Source: Cepaea nemoralis (Eukaryota; Mollusca; Gastropoda; Stylommatophora; Helicidae). Taken from it: a stretch of 64,000 nucleotides of DNA. The DNA is taken from positions 1-64,000 of the forward strand of contig JACEFZ010013232.1 in NCBI GenBank assembly GCA_014155875.1, written 5' to 3'. The translations under genes and the position numbers were made by a program. The notes beneath the pieces were generated by a model, which was not told where the DNA came from, ran no database searches, and saw only the letters and a program-made list of their open reading frames with translations. Shown here in pieces: positions 31,356 to 41,269 of the stretch (position 1 is its first letter; each line of letters opens with the position of its first letter).

Positions 31356-34300
31356 ATGGCCACTCCTAAATTAACTGGGGCAGAACTAAGGGCAAAGGGG
31401 GAAGGAATGGGTTTGTCTGGTTCAGCTTTAACGGATTACATACAGGAAGTGGAGAGAGAGTATCGTCAATCAGAAAGAGACGATCGGAAGGCCGAATTGG
31501 AATTGAGGAAGATGGAGTTAGAAACTAAGAGGATAGAAGCTGAGCAAGCCACTAGAAGGATGGAACTTGAAGCTGAGCAGGCAGCTAAGAAACTGGAAGC
31601 TGAGCAAGCAGCTAGGAAACTGGAAGCTGAGCAAGCAGCTAGGAAACTGGAAGCTGAACAAGAAGCTCAGAAAAGGGAGCACGAGTACAGGATGCGGGAA
31701 CTCGAGCTCAAGAGTCAATCTAATGGGGAAACTGAGGGAGCAGTTGGAGGTTCCTCAGTCCCAGGCTCAACACCAGTAGGTGGACAGGGGTACCATGCTA
31801 TGAAGTTTCCTTTGGCGGTCTACGAGGAGGACAAAGAGAAGATTGACCAATACCTTCAACGCTTCGAGGCTATGTCAGTTGCTATGGGTCTGAAGCGTAA
31901 CAAATGGAATCTTAAGCTATCCCAGGGATTACGCGGGACGGGATACGAGGTTTATACTCGCCTGCCACCAGGACATGAGAACAATTATGATGAGTTAAAG
32001 ACGGCTCTGCTGAAACGATTCGAGGTTACGTCACATACCTACCGGAAAAAATTTCGAGCAGCGAAACGAGAACCGGGGGAGTTGTTTGCCGCCTACAGTT
32101 TGCGTCTTAAATCTTATCTCCATAAGTGGATGGATTTGGCTGGGTTCGCACATGACTATGAGAGTCTGGAAGAACTCATGGTGGTCGACCAGCTGAAGAA
32201 GCAAATGTCAAAACCTCTCAGGACATTCCTGGGAGAACAAGGAGCGGAACGTATTGACCTCGTGACAAAATTAGCAGAACGGTTCGTAGAGGTACATGGG
32301 GAGGCCGGGGAAAACCTTCCCACCAACACCAAAAGTCAGGAGAAACATGACAAGAAGAAAGCCAAAAGCTCTGGAACAAAAAAGGGGGAACCTTATGTGC
32401 AAAAATCAGAGGATAGTTCAGAGAAGACGAAGGAGGGAAGCAAGAGCTCTTCGAGCTCTACACCAAAACGACCGTGGTCGGAGAAGTGGTGTTCAATTTG
32501 TAAGTCACCCACTCACAATACGAGGGACTGCAAATCGAAGGCTAAGAGCCCTCACTTCGCAGCATGTCAAGTGACTTCCAAGGAGGTTGTCACGGAGAAT
32601 GCCAAGGTCAGCAAGATAGCTCACCATCAGGAGAGCTCACTCAAGTCCGGCACAAGAAAATCTAGGACAGAGAAATGGTGCAACCAATGCAAGTCAAACA
32701 CGCACAATGCTATTGACTGCAAGAGAAAGTCAGGAGAATCTAAATTCATCGTGTGCCCCGGGAGACCTAAGGTGGAGCCCACTGAACAGGTCGAGGCCGA
32801 CGAGGAAACTCCAGACCAGGAAAAACCACCTGTAGTGGAATTGGTAGAGGTTAACGGTCGTCAAGTGGAGTGTTTGTACGACACAGGACTGGACGGGGAG
32901 GCCGTGATTTCTGCGGATCTGGTACAACCAGAACAATTCACAGGTGAGACCATGGAAATACAGCCTGCACAGAAGAGTGCTGTGGCCATGAAGTTGCCCA
33001 TTGCTAACGTGGAGATTCGGTCAAGATATGTCACCGGCACAATCAAGGCTGCTGTATTGACCGATCCCATTTTCCCAGTAATCCTAGGTTGCCGGTATGT
33101 CTTTCTGGGAATGCCCAGGGAGCCAATCCATATGGGAGCAATACAGACTCGCTCTCAGACGAGAACGGAAGAGGCAGACGCAATTGTGACTAACCCAATG
33201 CCGGGGGAGCTACGAACTGCCCAGAGTGAGGATGATACTTTACGTCCTTGCTACAAAAAGCTGCAGAAAAGTGCTGATCCACCAGGACGGGGGCAGTACT
33301 ACATGAAGAATAGGATACTCTACAGGAGAGCAGGAAGGGGAGACAACCTATACGGTCAGTTGGTCGTCCCAAAAGCTCACCGGTCCCAGATTCTTCATAT
33401 GGGGCATACCATCTCCTTTAGTGGACATATGGGTATTGCCGCCACCATGCAGCGGATTTCCTGCCACTACTATTGGCCGGGAATGACAGAGGATGTGCGT
33501 CGGTATGTGAAGTCATGCCCTGAGTGCCAGAGGGTGGCACCGAAACACTGGACAGCACCGGTGGTACTGGGTGAGATGCCCATCATGAACTCTCCTTTCG
33601 AGAGGGTAGCCATCGATATCGTGGGTCCACTTCCTAGGACTAGGAAGAGGAACATGTATATACTCACAATGGTGGATTGCTGTACAATGTGGGGTGAAGC
33701 CATACCGTTGACCACGATTGACTCGAAACGAGTGGCGGATGCACTGATGGAGGCCTTTACAAGATTAGGCTTCCCAGATCAAATTCTGACGGACAATGGG
33801 TCCCAGTTTTGTGGAAAACTCATGGAGGAGGTATTTAGAGTGTTTCACTCTAACCACATACATACCAACCCTTACCATCCTCAAGCCAATGGACAAGTAG
33901 AGCGTTTCAACGGCACGTTGATGACAATGCTCAGGAAACTAGCGCAGGAAAAACCTGATAGGTGGGATGAATATATCCCTGCAGCACTCTTTGCCTATCG
34001 GGAAGTTCCTCATGGCTCAACAGGACTACCACCCGCTACGTTGCTGTTTGGTCGTCCAATCAAAGGACCGTTGGAAGCCATGTTGAGGAGTTGGACTGAA
34101 GAGGGGACGTCAGAAGAAGTAATCTCATCCTATCAATACGTGGAGGAACTGAAAGAAAAACTCCACAAAGGATGGACTCTGGCAAATCAAAACTTGAAAA
34201 AGGCCAGGAAAAGACATGCGGCTTACTACAACCGTAGGTCTAAAGACAGATCTCTAGAGGTGGGAGACAAAGTTTTGTTGCTACTCCCAACGGGAAACAA

Positions 34301-35132
34301 CAAACTGGAGATAGGTTGGCAAGGACCATTTCCCGTGGAAAGGGTAATATCCAGAACCAACTATCAGATCCGGATCCGGGGAAAGTCGAAGATTTTCCAT
34401 ATCAATCTCTTGCGGAAATACGAAGAGAGACCCGGAGAAAAAGCAGCTCACCTCATGGCAATGGCAGTTGCAGTGGAGACAGAAGTGGGAACCAGCGAGG
34501 GCAGGGAATATCCCCTGGTACACCAGGAAACCTACAAGGATGTGCAGGTGAACCCTGATCTGACCTCCCAGGAGAGGGAGAAGATAACCCAGGTTCTCAG
34601 GTCTCATAAGGAGATACTGACTGATAAACCAGGACGAACGAGGTTGGTGGAGTTCGAGATGACGTTGACTACACGGGAGCCTGTTCGCCAGAAGGTTTAC
34701 CCAGTGCCCTTCTCTAAAGAAAAGGCCCTGGAGGAGGAAATACAAAAACTGCTGGAGGATGACGTGATTGCACCATCCACATCCCCATACAATGCGGGGG
34801 TAGTTTTGTTACGGAAACCAAGTGGAGAACACCGGTTGTGTATAGACTACCGACTTCTGAACAGTCATACACAATTTCAGGTGGAACCTTTGCCGAATCC
34901 AACGCAGTTATTTGCTAGGCTCCATAAGGCTTGGTACTTTTCAAAGGTGGATCTGAGTCGGGGGTACTATCAAATACCAGTCAAACCGGAGATTCGACCA
35001 CTGCTCGCCTTCAGTACACCCAGTGGACACTACGAATTCAAGGTCATGCCCTTTGGTCTCAGCAACGCACCTAGTGTGTTTACACGTATGATGAGGATCC
35101 GGCCATCATCTCCTTCATGGATGATATTCTGA
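31356..35132 (+). CDS. Element B Gag-protease-integrase-RT (truncated by frameshift)
   Basis: Starts MATPKLTG at 31356. N-terminal charged coiled coil with EAEQAARKL repeats (residues about 55-110), Gag core (FPLAVYEEDKEKIDQYLQRF), two CCHC knuckles (CSICKSPTHNTRDC, CNQCKSNTHNAIDC), protease DTG, integrase HHCC and D,D35,E blocks (IDIVGPL, LTDNGSQF, NGQVERFNG), GPY/F module (WQGPFPVERV), then RT up to FTRMMR. Compared with element C, 22 bp are missing here (near 35093-35098), so the last residues before the stop at 35132 are out of frame and the catalytic FMDD is lost from this product. 1258 codons against 1527 in C. Confidence 0.92.
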   Translation: MATPKLTGAELRAKGEGMGLSGSALTDYIQEVEREYRQSERDDRKAELELRKMELETKRIEAEQATRRMELEAEQAAKKLEAEQAARKLEAEQAARKLEAEQEAQKREHEYRMRELELKSQSNGETEGAVGGSSVPGSTPVGGQGYHAMKFPLAVYEEDKEKIDQYLQRFEAMSVAMGLKRNKWNLKLSQGLRGTGYEVYTRLPPGHENNYDELKTALLKRFEVTSHTYRKKFRAAKREPGELFAAYSLRLKSYLHKWMDLAGFAHDYESLEELMVVDQLKKQMSKPLRTFLGEQGAERIDLVTKLAERFVEVHGEAGENLPTNTKSQEKHDKKKAKSSGTKKGEPYVQKSEDSSEKTKEGSKSSSSSTPKRPWSEKWCSICKSPTHNTRDCKSKAKSPHFAACQVTSKEVVTENAKVSKIAHHQESSLKSGTRKSRTEKWCNQCKSNTHNAIDCKRKSGESKFIVCPGRPKVEPTEQVEADEETPDQEKPPVVELVEVNGRQVECLYDTGLDGEAVISADLVQPEQFTGETMEIQPAQKSAVAMKLPIANVEIRSRYVTGTIKAAVLTDPIFPVILGCRYVFLGMPREPIHMGAIQTRSQTRTEEADAIVTNPMPGELRTAQSEDDTLRPCYKKLQKSADPPGRGQYYMKNRILYRRAGRGDNLYGQLVVPKAHRSQILHMGHTISFSGHMGIAATMQRISCHYYWPGMTEDVRRYVKSCPECQRVAPKHWTAPVVLGEMPIMNSPFERVAIDIVGPLPRTRKRNMYILTMVDCCTMWGEAIPLTTIDSKRVADALMEAFTRLGFPDQILTDNGSQFCGKLMEEVFRVFHSNHIHTNPYHPQANGQVERFNGTLMTMLRKLAQEKPDRWDEYIPAALFAYREVPHGSTGLPPATLLFGRPIKGPLEAMLRSWTEEGTSEEVISSYQYVEELKEKLHKGWTLANQNLKKARKRHAAYYNRRSKDRSLEVGDKVLLLLPTGNNKLEIGWQGPFPVERVISRTNYQIRIRGKSKIFHINLLRKYEERPGEKAAHLMAMAVAVETEVGTSEGREYPLVHQETYKDVQVNPDLTSQEREKITQVLRSHKEILTDKPGRTRLVEFEMTLTTREPVRQKVYPVPFSKEKALEEEIQKLLEDDVIAPSTSPYNAGVVLLRKPSGEHRLCIDYRLLNSHTQFQVEPLPNPTQLFARLHKAWYFSKVDLSRGYYQIPVKPEIRPLLAFSTPSGHYEFKVMPFGLSNAPSVFTRMMRIRPSSPSWMIF

Positions 35133-35944
35133 TTTCCAGTGGCAGCTTGGATGACCATTTGCAATCCTTGGAGAGAGTGTTTAATAGACTCAAGGAAGCA
35201 GGGCTTACCGCTCGTCCAACCAAGTGCATGATTGGTTACCAGACTCTGGAATTTCTAGGTCACACCATCACTCCAGGACACATTGTCCCAGAAGAGAAGA
35301 ACCTAGAGAAAATCAGAAATGCCCCAAGGCCAAAAACGAAGAAGGACGTGCGATCTTTTCTCTCGTTGTGTGGATTCTACAAGAAATTTATCCCACATTT
35401 CACTGAACTGGGAGCTCCCTTGACGGAAACCTTGAAAAAGGGATTCCCGGACCAAATCATTTGGACACCAGAATGTGAGACTGCCTATAGTCAGTTAAAG
35501 GAGGCCTTGGTCAGTAAACCTGTATTACAGCTCCCGGACCTTTCCAAACCATTTGTGTTGAGAACGGATGCAAGTGGGATTGGGATTGGGGCAGCGTTGT
35601 TACAGGAAGGGAAAGACGATGCTTCGGTTTTGAAACCTGTGGCATACGCAAGCAAGAAACTACTCCAGGCTGAGAGGAATTATTCGACCGTCGAGAGAGA
35701 ATGTTTGTCTCTCGTATGGGCCGTGCAAAAATTCCAGCCCTATTTGTATGGAGTTAAGTTTCGGGTCCAGTCAGATCATCAGCCCCTGATGTTCCTGGCT
35801 ACTTCTCAGAAGCTCAACGCCCGTTTGATGCGGTGGTCGTTGTTACTTCAACCCTACAATTTCACAGTTGAGTATATTCCTGGGAAGGAAAATGTTGGAG
35901 CGGACTTCTTATCAAGACACCCAGCTCCTGAAGAAGAGGAATGA
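35117..35944 (+). pseudogene. Element B RT catalytic end and RNase H, out of frame
   Basis: Continues Pol in another frame from the catalytic FMDD region (MDDILISSGSLDDH) through the RT thumb (RPTKCMIGYQTLEFLGH), connection and RNase H (LRTDASGIGIGAAL, TVERECLSLVWAV, VQSDHQPL) to the shared end HPAPEEEE. It overlaps the upstream frame by 16 nt. The overlap looks like a consequence of the deletion, not a programmed shift, because element C is uninterrupted. Confidence 0.9.
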
Positions 35945-36008
35945 ATCATCTGGATTGAATTCACAGTGGAGAAGAGTGAGATGGACTACTCTCTTAAGAG
36001 GGGGCCTA

Positions 36009-38053
36009 TGTCATGATTTCACTGTGTATCAACCTGATAATAACAATACAGACGATCATAATTATGGCCTGTGTGCAAAGCTACATTTGTTTTTTTTAAC
36101 CGGGATAGAAAAACAATAAAGTCGGACTGCACAGCTGCAGTTGTTTACCAGTTAGATCAAAGACAGTCTATGTTGGCAGCTACAACTTGTTGGGAGCGGT
36201 CGGGAGACCTTGAGAAGTTTCTGACATCAAAAGGAATTGGCGGCTTGTTGTTGAGACAATGCAGCAACGCGGGCTTGTTTGGGTGTCAAACCAAGAAAAG
36301 ACCACTCGTACATTTGATTAAGTCTTGGATAGACAGAAGATATGTCGGGGAATTGTGGACACGTGGTTTTAACACGCTGGCTTGTTGAAGCTGTCAGGAC
36401 AGGAGAAGTTAACTCCTGCATTAAGATTTTGAACTAGGTTAGGGCCCTTGAGCGACAACCGCGGAACATCAAAGATTTCTCGGGAACACTCCTGGCGCTG
36501 TGAATAAACAAGACTGGGATAAATTAGTGTGGCCAAGGATTGTGACTAAGATTGACGTGTTTGTGTGTGTGCTGCAGTTAGGAAATTCGGAGAACATCTA
36601 TTGTGTTAGATTTAAGTAACATTAGATAACATATGCCTTAATGGCAAGTTATAGATGTCATCCAGGATTGATGCAGTTGTGCTTAAGGTATTGTAGAGAG
36701 TATATTTAAGCCTAGTTAATATAAGCAGTAGTCTCGGTAAAACTTGCTAGAGTAATGAATAGAATTAGCTCTGCTAGTGAGAATTGTGTAGTGGGGTGAT
36801 ATTGGGGAAATTGGGGATGGGGAGAATGTACAATGATGGGATCTTCTAGTGATGTCTGCTAGGGGTCTACACTTTACATTTTGCTCTGTCCTGATCTTAA
36901 CCCACTGCAGACCGGAGTGAAGAACTCCTATGCCCATGACAGAGAATGTTCACTGTCATGTATCTGAGTGAGGCGGACACCCCCCCCCCCCCAATCCAAT
37001 GGAGGTTGGGGACAGTTGCTATCACCCAATGTGTTGTTCTCTCGTTGACAGGTTCCTTTAGGTCACTCAAGTCACTGAGAATGGAGACCTTGGTGCAGGC
37101 AGTTGGTCAACATCTTTTGCACTTAGCCCATGATAGAAAGGGTTTACGGGAACAAGCATAAGAGGGATTATCAAACGTCACACATTAACAGAATACAAGA
37201 AATTGTTTTCTCCACACCATTTTGGAGGAAGACCAATCGTCAAATTAATGTTTCAAACATCACTTGGGAACAGAATAGTAAAAAGTGAATTTCTTTTACA
37301 CCACCTGGGAACAGCCCAGTGGCAGTATGTTTTACACGACAGGTGAACAAACAAAGAGATACAGTTATTCCCCATCACATGGGAATAAATCAGTATAAAC
37401 TTATTAGGAAGTTAGTATAACAATGGTCTTATGAACAGTAGACACTTGAGACAGGAAGTACATTTATTACAAAGAACAGTATGTTCGTGTCCTCACTAGA
37501 CAAGGGTGTTATAAGTATAGGAACAAATTAGACATATATTAACTGTGTGATCCAGACAGGATTTAGGGTCGGACTGTGACTAGTTCTTTTGAGTGATCAA
37601 ACAGCCACCGGTGGAAATCTACATCTAGCAGGATGGACACATACCTGGGTGAGGTCTTCGTGGACTGAATGAAGATGTGGTGTGATCCTTTCTGGGATGA
37701 TCGGGCTGGGCTCTTCAGCTACCTGGTCTAAGTCTGCACCCACTAGAATATTCGACACACATTCTACACATTACTAACACACACTTCTCACACTTATACT
37801 CTTTGCTTAATAAATTATTTTGTATTTATTTGTTAAAGCTAGACTTGTGGAGTATGTTATGTTGGGGAGGAGTGAGAGGGGGCATGATCTAAGGGTGAGT
37901 GAGAGTAAGAAAAAGGGGTTTGCAGACCGACGGAGTTTTGTGGACGGAGTCTGGTGGTTTCTCTAGGACAATAATATTGGGGTAATAAAAATGTAGTGTT
38001 GATTCCCCCCACTCCAGGGACAACACGAAAGTAAGTAAGGAAGACTTACGACA
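36009..38053 (+). repeat. Element B 3' LTR (2045 bp)
   Basis: Same length as the 5' LTR; differences noticed by eye are C/T near 36731, G/T near 37594 and G/C near 37843. Preceded by AAGAGGGGGCCTA, a polypurine tract also present before the C 3' LTR. Confidence 0.93.
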
Positions 38054-38085
38054 TCTACGTACAGAACCCCCATCGTCGATTGAAT

Positions 38086-38263
38086 CATTGAATCACTTAG
38101 TACACAAACGTGGGGACAGTTACGTGACTGCAACCATTTAAAAACCCGTTCTTACTAAATTAATTTAAGAACTTACCACATGGTTTTAAAATACTGACTC
38201 ATTGAATCACTTAGTACACAAACGTGGGGACAGTTATGTGACTGCAACCATTTAAAAACCCGT
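38086..38263. repeat. Direct duplication, about 65 bp, two copies
   Basis: TCATTGAATCACTTAGTACA and the following 45 bp (ending TTTAAAAACCCGT) occur at 38086-38150 and again at 38199-38263 with one substitution (TTACGTG/TTATGTG). Unknown origin. Confidence 0.85.
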
Positions 38264-38576
38264 GTTACTGCCATCACCTCCACCGTCATGCTACTGATGA
38301 ATGGAACGGCTCGCTGAACGTGCTGTAAATGACCTATCGATGACAACATCAACTGGGATGCAAGCCTCTATGTGCCTGGATCGGCATTTAGTTAGTTGTT
38401 GGTTGCTTGGCGAATCCTCTGAAAGACTGAGTCTTGACTGTTAAAAGTAGTGCATTTACGTTCAGATAGTATGGTCCTTGAAAAGGGCTTGCATCTATTG
38501 AAGTGAGGTTTGTGTAGAGACTTTCTCTCGATACTGTACCATCTCCACGAGGATTGTGAGGCAGAACTAGCCCGAG
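38264..38576. other. Unassigned intronic sequence
   Basis: No gene or repeat recognised; probably decayed LINE sequence, since the fragment that follows is a LINE 3' end. Confidence 0.3.
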
Positions 38577-38772
38577 TTGAGTTGTTAAGCTAAGAGCCGA
38601 CATCACTGCATTCAAGACATTTCCATGCACGCTCCGTCCAGGGCTCAACAATCAGCGGAGAGTCATCATTTTCTCCCCGCTGGCTGTTGTAAAAGGTATC
38701 GAGCACAAAGCACACACTCCGTTGCTCCGGAGATAATCCTTTTTCATTTCCATAGTAAGACCCAGCCTTCAC
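38577..38772 (-). pseudogene. LINE 3' end fragment (same family as 19728-21990)
   Basis: The minus frame ends WKCLECSDVGS and a stop, closely matching WECPECSDVGS at the end of the LINE at 19728. Both are followed on the minus strand by a similar CTTAGCTNAACTCAACTC stretch. Only the last about 60 codons remain. Confidence 0.65.
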
Positions 38773-39240
38773 CTCCCAAAGGTCAGAAATAAGCAGGGCT
38801 CAGACGCCAGTCAGGTGTGCAAGACTAGTACTGGGACTCCACGCTGTGGACAAGGATATTAGGAAGTAACGAGGTCATAAATCCACATAGCACATATGGA
38901 CTGGCTTATAAAAGGCTTAGGCTGGTAAAGCTTCCACCACAGGTTCAACACAATACTGAGATGTGGATCAAGATGTATACGGACTAACCATCACGCCATC
39001 TCCACGCGAGACATCCTTGGCAGACACTAGTTTGGCGAACGACAGGAGGAGCGGCCGTGGTCTCCACTGTGATGAAATCTGTCTATGACTCAAACGTTGC
39101 ACACTTGACGATCACAAGAGAGTCAGAGGTGAACTCCGTGGCGAAGTGGTTAGACGCCTGCCTCGCGCTAGAAAGATGTGCGTTCGTTTTCTGGCTCTGA
39201 CATTCGGTTCACGAGTGCAAGGTTTTCGAAGACCACCGAG
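38773..39240. other. Intronic sequence with a tRNA-like segment
   Basis: At about 39136-39200 the + strand shows an A-box-like GTGGCGAAGTGGTTAGACGC and a B-box-like GTTCGTTTTCT, typical of a tRNA-derived SINE head. Nothing else is recognised. Confidence 0.4.
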
Positions 39241-39690
39241 GATCGTTGCATAACAACTTTACATTAATTTACTTTATCATAACAACTTGACACTTACTTA
39301 CTTACTGTGCCATAAAAACTTTACACTTACTTACATTGCCATAATAACTTTACATTTACTTGCTTTACCATAACAACTTTATATTTACTTACTTTACCAT
39401 AACAACTTTACGTTTACTTACATTGCCATAACAGCTTTACTCTTACTTACTTTACCATAACAACGTTACACTTATTTACTTTACCATAATTACTTACATT
39501 GCCATAACGGCTTTACATTTACTTACTTTACCTTAACAACTTTACACTTACATACTTTACCATAATTACTTTACATTTACTTACTTTACCATAACAACTT
39601 TATATTTACTTACTTTACGATAAAAACTTTACACTTACATACTTTACCATAATAACTTTACATTTACTTACTTTATCACAACACTACGCC
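39241..39690. repeat. Minisatellite, about 29-30 bp
   Basis: Units such as TTTACTTACTTTACCATAAC followed by AACTTTACA repeat about 15 times with many small variants. Confidence 0.9.
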
Positions 39691-39743
39691 CCTTACTTTG
39701 AAAAAGTGACGTTTACTTTACTTATTCTATCTGTACACCCCAA

Positions 39744-40062
39744 ATGCGATATAAGGATGTGTGTAAACAAGATATGAAAACCCTTGTCATAGACCCAGAC
39801 ACGTGGGAAAGAGTTGCTGCAGACAGCTGTTCCCGGAGAAGAGATGTACGAAACGGACTGGTGCTCTTTGAGCGCAATCTGATCCAACAAACTGAGGATA
39901 AGAGGAACAAGCAACAAATGCAGCCGCTTACTGCGGGACCTGCCTCGTCTTACAGATGCGGAAACTGACAGGGATTGTCACTCTCGCAATGGAGTATACA
40001 GTCACCAGCGGTGCTGTCAGGCGCCTTTCCAGCGGCACTAGTCTATAGTCCTACAGGACTGA
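39744..40062 (+). pseudogene. RTE-like LINE 3' fragment (C-terminus and zinc finger)
   Basis: Starts with RYKDVCKQDMKTL and DPDTWERVAAD, the conserved RTE-type C-terminal region also seen at 18215-18380. Then PASSYRCGN and, after a one-base shift, DRDCHSRNGVYSHQR, a finger-like motif found at the end of these LINE proteins. 5'-truncated and frameshifted. Confidence 0.7.
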
Positions 40063-40236
40063 AAGAGGCCTACTAATATTATCTATCTATATATATAATA
40101 AATATATGTCCTTTGCAGGCCTTTGCGATCAAGCCCAACCCGATGTCACCGGTGTAGAGGTTGAACTCAAAATTCCTCCGCCAGCTTACCGGAAGTCTAA
40201 GCGCAAGCACAGTAAGCTCCGCGTCCACTTAGATAC

Positions 40237-40288
40237 CACACACACACACACACACACACCCCCCCCACCCCCCCCACACACACACACG
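40237..40288. repeat. (CA)n/(C)n microsatellite
   Basis: CACACA runs interrupted by two C-rich tracts. Confidence 0.9.
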
Positions 40289-40450
40289 TACAGTGCATAT
40301 ACTTATTCATATCCTTTGCAGGACATTGCGTCCAAACCCAGGTTTATTTTCTAGGCACGGAGTCTCACTTTCATTGCTTTCTGAACGAGAAGTCACATCG
40401 ATTATTCATCATGAAACTAGACTTCTGCCAGGTTGTGGTTATTGTCTTAC

Positions 40451-40642
40451 CAAAGACCCCAAATGTTTGAGGGTGTTCATGATGTCTATATTGTCACCAG
40501 TGCAGGCATCGAATCTCCTTTGGTAATACTTCAAGTAGGCTTCCGTCCATTCTAGCCGCTTGAAGAGAACGTCGTTGTAGCGTACAGCTTCGGTGAGGTT
40601 TGACTTGCTCATGACTACCAGCTGCTTGGTATTGTTGAGATC
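40451..40642 (-). CDS. CFAP58-like gene, exon 5
   Basis: 192 bp, 64 codons, phase 0 at both ends. Acceptor TCTCCCCAG before GATCTC; donor TCTTTG|GTAAGA. The peptide contains QLVVMSKSNLTEAVRYND, LFKRLEWTEAYLKYYQRRFD and DIMNTLKHLGSL. The LKxxQxxFDA..xD pattern is reminiscent of the LKQQQ-NLYEAVRSDRN-type segment of CFAP58, but weaker than the match in exons 9-10. A following array (40650-41210) carries copies of the acceptor sequence. Confidence 0.72.
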
Positions 40643-41212
40643 CTGGGGAGAGACAAGTGATGGGTTGAGTTAGTTCGTAGGGAGATAAATGATGGGTTAG
40701 GTTAGTTCATGGGGAGAGACAAGATATAGGTTGGGCTATTTCGTGGGGAGATACATGATGAGATGGGTTAGTTCCTGGGGAGATAAATGATGAGTGGGTT
40801 AGTTAATGGAGAGGTAAATAATAGGTTGGGTTAGTTCATGGAGAGATAAATAATGAGGTAGGCTAATTCATGGGTGGTAAATGATGAGGTGAGTTAGTTC
40901 CTTGGGGAGGGGGTAAGAGATAGATTAGGTTAGTTTCTGGGGAGATAAATGATGGGTTGGGTTATTCCATAGGCAAAGTCAAGATATGGATTAGGCTAGT
41001 TCATGGGAAGATAAATGATGAGGCGGGTCAGTTCACGAGGAGATAAATGATAATGTGGGTTAGATTCTCGAGAGGTTCAGAGAGAGATTAATTTAGTTCC
41101 TGGGGAGATCAGAGCTAGGCTGGTTTAGTGTCGGGGAGACAAATGATGGGTTGGGTTAGTTCCTGGTGCGAGACAAGATATAGGTTGGCATAGTTCCTGG
41201 CAAGTGCGGTTA
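40643..41212. repeat. Minisatellite (about 32 bp) containing acceptor-like sequence
   Basis: Units such as GGGGAGATAAATGATGGGTT plus GGGTTAGTTCAT repeat about 17 times. The first unit contains the true acceptor of exon 5; further units carrying CCTGGGGAGA (minus TCTCCCCAGG) occur near 40764, 41093 and, with changes, elsewhere. So the intron carries several decoy acceptors. Confidence 0.85.
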
Positions 41213-41269
41213 GTATGCACTCATTTATCCATCTATCCAACGACCCATCTGTCTGTTTGTCAGTCCGTT

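Larger units (their letters stand above)
28937..38053 (+). mobile_element. Element B: Gmr1-type Ty3/gypsy LTR retrotransposon, frameshifted
   Basis: A 9.1-kb plus-strand element with two 2045-bp LTRs (28937-30981, 36009-38053) and a perfect 5-bp target duplication TCTAC (28932-28936, 38054-38058). The LTRs differ at only three positions I could see, so insertion was recent. Primer-binding site at 30987, purine tract at 35996-36004. One Gag-Pol frame with integrase before RT is broken by a 22-bp deletion just before the RT catalytic motif. It lies in antisense to the CFAP58-like gene, in the intron between exons 5 and 6. Confidence 0.95.
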
